Origin: Hyphococcus luteus
Lineage (GTDB): Bacteria > Pseudomonadota > Alphaproteobacteria > Caulobacterales > Parvularculaceae
Assembly: GCF_002943565.1 (NCBI RefSeq)
Contig: NZ_PJCH01000001.1
Coordinates: 496,001-560,000, forward strand
Reading direction: 5' to 3'
DNA length: 64,000 bases
Made by a program: the position numbers and the translations under genes. Under the pieces are notes generated by a model. That model searched no databases, was not told where the DNA came from, and saw nothing but the letters and a program-made list of their open reading frames with translations. Below are positions 58,842 to 64,000 of the stretch, piece by piece (positions within the stretch are counted from its first letter, which is position 1; every line of letters begins with the position of its first letter).

Positions 58842-59507
58842 CTAGTTCGCGGACAACCGCCTAACAGATTCAAACCGGCTGTTGAGGTTCCGGCCAACAT
58901 TTTTCAGCACCGAAACCGTCGGCCTTTGCCCAACTACGATGTGATGCTTTGATTTGCTCACGCCGCTGTCGTAACGAAGCCGCGTTTCAACCATCGACAA
59001 TGACAAAAACATCACGAGGCGAATGTTCGAATCAGCCTGTATTTGCGGGTGGTCCCCAATATGCCTCTGTAATGTTACCGTCGCCTCGGTCAGGTCTTTT
59101 GTTAAGTTCCGAGTGTCGGTCTTTTGCTTTTCGTTAATCCGCTGCGATTGCATGAAAACAGCGGCTTGTTCGAGCCCTGCTCCCCAATGATCGCCGGCAT
59201 GGCGACAAACTTTATTGCGGCATGCGCCCCGCACGGTTTCTAACTTGCCGTCATTATCGAGAAAGACCGTTGGCGGGCTCGTTAAGACAGTCCTGCCTGC
59301 GGAAACCTCATGTGCGGCCTCGGACAATGCCGCGCACAACAATTGATCCCGAGTCTCTGGCGATAACGTTAATTCCGTCGCGTGAGCGAAGAGACGCTCA
59401 ACTGCCGATTCATGGGAGCACCGAGACAGAAGTTTACACGCGTTCCAGCGCACTTTCGCGAGCAGTGCGGCAGCAACCGCACAACGGTCATAACGATTAC
59501 GTGACAT
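58842..59507 (-). CDS. Unknown conserved protein, second gene of the Rnk operon (module B)
   Basis: 221 residues from the ATG at 59507, joined to the Rnk-type stop as TGATATG. Related to the protein at 11774-12433: KVRWNACKLLSRCSHESAVE, SPPTVFLDNDGKLETV, HWGAGLEQAAVFMQSQ, SNIRLVMFLSL. The N-terminal region is basic and there is no export signal. Its position next to the NDUFS4-like gene is the same in both modules. No family name. Confidence 0.7.
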   Translation of the reverse strand: MSRNRYDRCAVAAALLAKVRWNACKLLSRCSHESAVERLFAHATELTLSPETRDQLLCAALSEAAHEVSAGRTVLTSPPTVFLDNDGKLETVRGACRNKVCRHAGDHWGAGLEQAAVFMQSQRINEKQKTDTRNLTKDLTEATVTLQRHIGDHPQIQADSNIRLVMFLSLSMVETRLRYDSGVSKSKHHIVVGQRPTVSVLKNVGRNLNSRFESVRRLSAN

Positions 59508-59508
59508 A

Positions 59509-59919
59509 TCAGGCCACCATTTTTGGATCCTCAATGCTGAGAATCTCCATTTCGCGCTTGCGCATGCCCGCGCCACTCCATTGAACTCGGGCGTTCGTGG
59601 TCAGGCCGATCAGCGATGCGCCAACGGGCGTCAGAACCGAGATGCGGCCCGCGTTGATGTCGGCGTCTTTCGGCAATACGAGTTGGACGTCCTTGACTTG
59701 ACCGTTCGAAACATCGCGGAACTTAACATGCGACCCAATTGTGACGAATGCATCTGCATGGTCGACGCGAACCTTAACGGCTCGATCTAGTTCATCCGCC
59801 AACAGCCTCGCGCCCGCCGAAGCGCCGCCTCCGACGTCGGACAAGCGGGAAAGAACTTCATAGTCGGTGTCGGTTACGTAAATCACCGGCTTTTTGAAAG
59901 TTCCGGCGCCTTGGGTCAT
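59509..59919 (-). CDS. Rnk-type GreA/GreB C-terminal domain protein (module B)
   Basis: 136 residues from the ATG at 59919, with GGAG at 6-base spacing; the upstream frame is not used. Motifs: VIYVTDTDYEVLSRLSDVG, VTIGSHVKFRDVSNGQVKD, LPKDADINAGRISVLTPVGA, SLIGLTTNARVQW. Same length as its module A counterpart. Likely binds RNA polymerase or nucleoside diphosphate kinase, by analogy with Gre and Rnk. A shared 14-base element and stem-loop lie upstream at 60059-60096. Confidence 0.85.
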   Translation of the reverse strand: MTQGAGTFKKPVIYVTDTDYEVLSRLSDVGGGASAGARLLADELDRAVKVRVDHADAFVTIGSHVKFRDVSNGQVKDVQLVLPKDADINAGRISVLTPVGASLIGLTTNARVQWSGAGMRKREMEILSIEDPKMVA

Positions 59920-60325
59920 TTTTATCTCCATGATGGACTTTGCGCGCGCGTTGACTGGCGCCGGCAGAGGCGACGTCAAAACTTTAATGCTAATGATTCG
60001 AAACACTTCGCGCCGCCTTACCAGGCGCCGTCAGCTCAGCTTTTGATGAGTTTCCCCGAGCCCCCGGTCAATTAGCGTCGGCGAGCGCGGGGCTAAGAGC
60101 CTGCGAGTATAAGACCTGCGTGAACTACGCGGTGTGAGAAATTGGGAGCCATTATCATATTGAGGATTAGATTGGATTCGCTTTGAGAAAAGTCAATAGA
60201 CGATCGTGTCGACGAACCCTGAGAAAAGGCAAGACCAGAACGTCGGGAGCAACAAGGCAAAAAACGGATAGAAACTGATCTTCGCCATCCCAATATGGGT
60301 ATTAAACCATTCCAAGGAGCTAAAG
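59920..60325. other. Divergent intergenic region of module B
   Basis: 406 bases between the Rnk-type gene (minus) and the thioredoxin-like gene (plus). No coding sequence is supported. It contains the stem-loop at 60059-60096 that aligns with the hairpin of module A, and AAGGAG before 60326. Confidence 0.55.
60059..60096 (-). repeat. Stem-loop upstream of Rnk-type gene B
   Basis: AGCCCC (60059-60064) pairs with GGGGCT (60089-60094). On the minus strand the segment begins TTAGCCCCGCGCTC, identical over 14 bases with 11171-11184 upstream of the module A paralogue, and at a similar distance (about 165 versus 180 bases). Confidence 0.5.
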
Positions 60326-60562
60326 ATGGCTGAGAAAGTATACTTTTATCATGCAGGCTGCGATGTGTGCGCCGACGCCGAACGCCAGTTCGTTGAGAAC
60401 TTGGACAAAAACAAACTCAAGATCGAACGGGTTAATTTGGCTGAAGAACCGGCAAAGCGCGCCGAGGCTGAAGCTGCGGGCGTAAAAACTGTCCCGGCCT
60501 TTGTTATCGCTGGCAAGCCATACCACATCAATTTCGGGGCGAACCTCTCTGATTTGAAGTAA
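60326..60562 (+). CDS. Small thioredoxin/glutaredoxin-like protein
   Basis: 78 residues with AAGGAG upstream. Short thioredoxin-fold pattern: VYFYHAGCDVCADAERQFVE with a CxxC-type active site (CDVC), then VKTVPAFVIAGKPYHINF including the cis-proline. It should exchange disulfides in the cytoplasm. It lies in the divergent region of module B where module A has no gene, so it was gained in B or lost from A. Confidence 0.82.
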   Translation: MAEKVYFYHAGCDVCADAERQFVENLDKNKLKIERVNLAEEPAKRAEAEAAGVKTVPAFVIAGKPYHINFGANLSDLK

Positions 60563-60704
60563 CGGCGCTGGGAATGACGAAGCCCAATGCATAAATTCGA
60601 CAGGAGCGCCAGTTTTGTCGGCGCTCCAGGATTTTAGAAATACAAACGAAGAGAAACTTATCGTCGCCATGTAGGTTTAGGGTGACGTTTTCATAGGAGT
60701 AAAA

Positions 60705-61619
60705 ATGAAGGCGGCGGTCGAGGATTGGCGTTGGCAAGCGTTGGTTTCCCGCGATCCTGAGGCGGACGCCGCCTTCCGGTATGCCGTGGAAGCAACTGGC
60801 ATCTATTGCCGGCCTACCTGTACGACCCCAATACCCTTGCAAAAAAATGTTCGTTATTTTCCGGACAGCACATCAGCGGAAGCGGCGGGGTTTGCGCCTT
60901 GCAAGCGATGCCGTCCTGCGCTGGCGTCATCATCAACGCCGCAAATCGAATCTGTACTCCTCGCCTGCATACATATGCACGATTGTGCGCGACCGCCAGC
61001 GCCAGCGGCGTTGGCGGACTTGGTGGGCATGAGCCGGTTTCGTTTTCCTCGCGTATTTAAAACAACGCTTGGCGTTACGCCGCACGAATACGCAGACGAG
61101 TTGCGCTGGAACCGGTTTTCACAATATTTGACGTTGGGATTGCCGATCGCTGAAGCAATTTATGAGGCCGGCTTCGGCGCTGTATCCTGCGTTTACGAAA
61201 GGGCGCTCCATTGGATGGGCATGACGCCGGCAATTTGGCGGGCCGGCGGCGCCGGGGCCGCCATCTGGTATGAGGTCGTTGAGCGACGTCAACGGAACGC
61301 CCTTATAGCCGGCACCGACGATGGCGTTTGCATTATTGCTCTCGATCATAGTCGCATGAAGCTTGAAGACTCGCTGCACAGCCAATTTGCTTCAGCATCT
61401 ATCCGTTCGGCGGATCCTGACACCGCTTATTGGCTTGCGAATGCGGTCCAAAGAGCGGAATTGCCCGAAATAGTCTGCTCATTTCCATCGCATATTCGCG
61501 AAATTGGGCTTGCAGCGAGGCTTCGGAAAGCCGTCAACAATGCCATCCTCGATGGCCCGTTAGCGCCGAGTGCGCCATTCACATTTCCGCCAAGGGACAT
61601 GGCATCTCTCCTCCGTTAG
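60705..61619 (+). CDS. Ada-like regulator lacking the O6-methylguanine transferase active site (module B)
   Basis: 304 residues with AGGAG upstream. Four zinc cysteines of the Ada N-terminal domain (IYCRPTCTTPI and FAPCKRCRPAL), then an AraC-type region (GMSRFRFPRVFKTTLGVTP, FGAVSCVYERAL), then the ribonuclease-like lobe (AIWYEVVERR, AGTDDGVCIIALD). As in module A, it ends before the PCHRV active site. Same gene order relative to Rnk (divergent) and the SFPASDPPSWT gene (downstream). Two such truncated Ada proteins suggest a retained regulatory, non-repair function. Confidence 0.88.
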   Translation: MKAAVEDWRWQALVSRDPEADAAFRYAVEATGIYCRPTCTTPIPLQKNVRYFPDSTSAEAAGFAPCKRCRPALASSSTPQIESVLLACIHMHDCARPPAPAALADLVGMSRFRFPRVFKTTLGVTPHEYADELRWNRFSQYLTLGLPIAEAIYEAGFGAVSCVYERALHWMGMTPAIWRAGGAGAAIWYEVVERRQRNALIAGTDDGVCIIALDHSRMKLEDSLHSQFASASIRSADPDTAYWLANAVQRAELPEIVCSFPSHIREIGLAARLRKAVNNAILDGPLAPSAPFTFPPRDMASLLR

Positions 61620-61627
61620 TCAGTCCC

Positions 61628-61662
61628 TTGCCGCCGGGCCGGTCTCCCCGCCGGCCCGGCAA
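61628..61662 (+). terminator. GC-rich hairpin downstream of Ada-like gene B
   Basis: TTGCCG-CC-GGGCCGG pairs with CCGGCCC-GGCAA around an 8-base loop, shortly after the Ada-like stop codon. The preceding TCCCTTGCCGCCGGGCCGG aligns with the module A hairpin at 17 of 19 bases. A T-run is absent. Confidence 0.55.
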
Positions 61663-61771
61663 TTCAGTTCCGGGTTCAACCAAGTGATCGCACTTGATCA
61701 CAAGCACACGGGCCGCGAAGACGCAAAGCGATTCGTAGCCCATCCCAATACTTTGTCAGGAGCACCGCGTC

Positions 61772-62152
61772 ATGGACAGGCCACTCAGAAAAAGAGATAG
61801 ATATTCGGTGGATGCGAGGCCCGCCGCGAGTGCGGCTGCATTGCAATCCGAACAGGATCTTGACGCTACGCTTGAAGCTTCTTTTCCGGCAAGCGATCCG
61901 CCAAGCTGGACGTTGGGCGCCAGTAAAACTGAAGCGACTGCGACCGCCCACAAAGACGTTTCTGCTCGCAGCGATTCTGCTGGAGCACAAAAGTCAGCAT
62001 CAAAATCATATGGCGGTCATCAAGACAGGAAGCGTTGTAAAAGCGCATGTTTCGAATTTCCGGCATGGATGAATGAAGAGCCGCTCTGCCGAGACGCGCC
62101 GGGAATTACAGTTTTAGGAAAACGGATAACATTGCCGATCTTTCCAACCTGA
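61772..62152 (+). CDS. Small hydrophilic protein with SFPASDPPSWT motif (module B)
   Basis: 126 residues, ATG preceded by CAGGAG. The central DATLEASFPASDPPSWTLG recurs in the module A protein. The rest is low-complexity and polar (SARSDSAGAQKSASKSYGGH) and the C-terminus may be a chance extension. No membrane segment. It follows the Ada-like gene by about 150 bases, as in module A. Confidence 0.6.
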   Translation: MDRPLRKRDRYSVDARPAASAAALQSEQDLDATLEASFPASDPPSWTLGASKTEATATAHKDVSARSDSAGAQKSASKSYGGHQDRKRCKSACFEFPAWMNEEPLCRDAPGITVLGKRITLPIFPT

Positions 62153-62316
62153 GACGCTATAGCAAAGCTAGAAGGAGTGCTCTGGGTTGGCGCAAAGCGT
62201 ATGTGATCAAGTTGCGGCAAACGGCTTTCCCGGCGGCGGTTCATACGTCGCCGGTTTTATATTGAGCGGCATACTCGAGTATTTCCAGACGGCATTTATT
62301 ACGACGGTTAAAAACC

Positions 62317-63534
62317 ATGATAGAAAGTGCAGCAAAAATTAGATCGCTATTGTCGAGCGGCGGCGTGTATGTGATTGGCAATAGCTTGTTGGGAATCATA
62401 TTGCCGCTACGCATGGAAGCTGAAGGCTTTTCCATCTTCCTGATCGGCATAGTCATGACAGCCTACTACGCCGGACAGGCCATTGGCAGCCATTTTTCGA
62501 AAAACATCATTTTTGGCGTCGGACACATTCGCGCGTTTACAGTCTTTTCTGCAGCCGCCGCAGCAACCACATTGATCTACGATCCCTTCTTCTCTGCGCC
62601 AACATGGTTCGCCTTGCGCGCGGTCAATGGCTTTTGTTTTGCCGGCATGGCGACGACGCTCGAGAGCTGGTTGAACGATGAAAGCACCAAACAGACCCGA
62701 GGAAAGATTCTGGGTCTGTATATGACGGTGCAATTCCTTTCGGTCGCGGCCGGGCAACTATTGGTCAACATTGCAGACATCAGCCAGCCGGATCTGTTTA
62801 TGCTTGCAGCAGGACTCGTAAGTCTGTCATTGATTCCCGTCGCGCTCACTCAGCTCCCCGAACCGCATCTGGGGAAATATCATCCATTCGGGATTGTTTC
62901 GCTTTTTAGGAAATCTCCCATTGGCGCCGCCGGCGCCATGACGGCAGGCGTTCTCTTGGGAAGCTTCTATGCGATGGGCGTCGTTTTCGCTTATGAGACC
63001 GGCCTCAGCGTCTCGGAAGTCTCGATTTTTATGGGTGTTGCAATTCTGGGCGGCTTTTTCATCCAATGGCCGGTAGGCAAACTATCCGATCTTTTTGATC
63101 GCCGATTGGTGTTAATTGGCATAACGGCCCTGCCGCCGTTGGCCTGGGCATTACAAATCCTCTTTAATTTCAACGGCGTCGCTCCGCAGGGACTATACTT
63201 CATCGCGCTGATATTGGGCGCCGCCATAGCAAGCGTCTATCCGATAAGCGTTGCCCAAACATTTGATCGCCTCGAACGGCATGAATATGTTTCTGCGTCC
63301 GGCGGACTTGTGCTCTCCTACGCCATCGGCGCCACTGTGGGCCCGCTGATCGCGACCGCCGCGATGTCTACTTTCGGACCGCAAATCTTTTTGGGCTTTG
63401 AAGCGGCTATAGCCACATTTTTCTCTGTCATTATATCTTATAGCATGTTCAAGAGGCCGCGTCCGGCGCCAATCAAAAGGGAACCGTTCGTGCCTGTACC
63501 AACACCGTCACAGGCCGCCGTCGAAACTGATTAG
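62317..63534 (+). CDS. MFS transporter (YcaD-like)
   Basis: 405 residues with 12 membrane helices. SSGGVYVIGNSLLGIILPLR at the start, RAVNGFCFAGMATTLESWLND and GGFFIQWPVGKLSDLFDRR are typical of the YcaD-type family of putative effluxers. It ends with a proline-rich cytoplasmic tail. The substrate is unknown. It lies just downstream of module B on the same strand. Confidence 0.85.
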   Translation: MIESAAKIRSLLSSGGVYVIGNSLLGIILPLRMEAEGFSIFLIGIVMTAYYAGQAIGSHFSKNIIFGVGHIRAFTVFSAAAAATTLIYDPFFSAPTWFALRAVNGFCFAGMATTLESWLNDESTKQTRGKILGLYMTVQFLSVAAGQLLVNIADISQPDLFMLAAGLVSLSLIPVALTQLPEPHLGKYHPFGIVSLFRKSPIGAAGAMTAGVLLGSFYAMGVVFAYETGLSVSEVSIFMGVAILGGFFIQWPVGKLSDLFDRRLVLIGITALPPLAWALQILFNFNGVAPQGLYFIALILGAAIASVYPISVAQTFDRLERHEYVSASGGLVLSYAIGATVGPLIATAAMSTFGPQIFLGFEAAIATFFSVIISYSMFKRPRPAPIKREPFVPVPTPSQAAVETD

Positions 63535-63545
63535 AGATTCGACAG

Positions 63546-64000
63546 CTAAGCGTGGTGTAAGTTTTCGTTCACAAAAGCCCAATTGATGAGCTTGTCGATG
63601 AAGACATCAATATAGCCCGGACGATCATTCTGATAATCGAGATAATAGGCGTGCTCCCATACATCCATGACCAGGAGCGGCGCCACGCCGGGTTCGGTAA
63701 GCGGCGTCTCCGCATTGGATGTGCTTTGCACATCCAGTTTGCCGTCCTTCGCGACAAGCCACGCCCATCCTGAACCGAATTGTGTCCGGGCGACTTTTGC
63801 GAACGCTTCCTTAAACCCTTCCACGCCGCCGAAACTTGCATCTATAGCCTTCTCCACATCGCCCGCCGGCGCGCCGCCGCCCGACGGCGTCATCGATCGC
63901 CAATAAAAGGTATGATTCCATATCTGCGCAGCGTTGTTGAAAATACCGGCTTTGTCAGGATCCCCGGCGGCCTCTTTAATAATCTCTTCCAGAGTCGCGT
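63546..64000 (-). CDS. sodB: Superoxide dismutase (Fe-type), 5' part missing
   Basis: The open frame covers about 150 residues from the right edge to the TAG at 63546. The start lies outside the window. Fe-SOD text is visible: [20 protein letters not shown] with a metal histidine, then [18 protein letters not shown] and [20 protein letters not shown] with the metal Asp and His. It removes superoxide in the cytoplasm. It converges on the MFS transporter with only 11 bases between. Confidence 0.95.
   Translation of the reverse strand, partial: ATLEEIIKEAAGDPDKAGIFNNAAQIWNHTFYWRSMTPSGGGAPAGDVEKAIDASFGGVEGFKEAFAKVARTQFGSGWAWLVAKDGKLDVQSTSNAETPLTEPGVAPLLVMDVWEHAYYLDYQNDRPGYIDVFIDKLINWAFVNENLHHA

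Noticed and set aside
1-64000. tRNA, rRNA, CRISPR, insertion sequences or prophage
   Set aside because: I saw no cloverleaf sequences, repeat-spacer arrays, transposase-like proteins or phage structural genes. Detection by eye can miss short RNA genes.

Overview
This window looks like the chromosome of a facultatively anaerobic alphaproteobacterium of moderate GC content. The evidence is alphaproteobacterial-style SdhB, NarG, NnrS, NnrR and NsrR proteins, NnrR and FNR operators, a NarK1-NarK2 fusion and NDUFS4-type proteins. I cannot name a genus. I found no rRNA, tRNA, CRISPR array, phage or insertion sequence.

Layout. 1-5.2 kb: sulfur assimilation on the minus strand (cysJ, cysI, and a PLP Cys/Met enzyme cut by the window edge), then a LysR gene divergent from a 1-Cys peroxiredoxin. 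6-9.5 kb: a DsbA-NhaA fusion, a DUF2945 protein and a TSUP permease. 9.6-12.9 kb: stress module A (small SFPASDPPSWT protein, Ada-like regulator, Rnk-type protein, unknown protein, NDUFS4-like pseudogene). 13.4-20 kb: a nitrosative-stress cluster (group III truncated globin with a membrane domain, NsrR, RIC iron-centre repair protein, cupin) running into sdhB-sdhC-sdhD without sdhA, then CBS and DUF488 proteins. 20.2-25 kb: argC, two more Rnk-type genes and a dadA-like dehydrogenase. 24.9-27.7 kb: a visibly GC-richer TonB receptor plus periplasmic cupin.

27.8-50.9 kb is an anaerobic-respiration block. It holds nnrR with its operator, nnrS, class III ribonucleotide reductase (nrdD, nrdG), an FNR-box-preceded PLP decarboxylase, and a long minus-strand operon narK-narG-narH-narJ-narI-porin-hemerythrin-membrane protein-ybaN. 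A Crp/Fnr regulator, a carboxymuconolactone-decarboxylase-like protein, a second hemerythrin and moaB follow on the plus strand. Perfect or near-perfect FNR boxes lie at 35422, 48273 and 50238, and a perfect NnrR box at 28550.

51.3-55.6 kb carries a prenylated-FMN decarboxylase operon (ubiX, lpdD-like, ubiD), a LysR gene and an orphan TfuA-like gene. A decayed BaeRF-type gene and a universal-stress operon follow. 58.4-62.2 kb is stress module B. It has the same gene order as module A but is inverted, with an intact NDUFS4-like gene and an added thioredoxin-like gene. The window ends with an MFS transporter and the 3' part of an iron superoxide dismutase gene.

Taken together, the genes couple nitrate respiration and NO handling (Nar, NnrS, NsrR, RIC, hemerythrins, globin) to oxygen-independent DNA precursor synthesis. 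Around them sits a duplicated stress module whose members suggest alkylation sensing, transcription-associated control and a respiratory-complex-I-like accessory protein. That functional link is inference.
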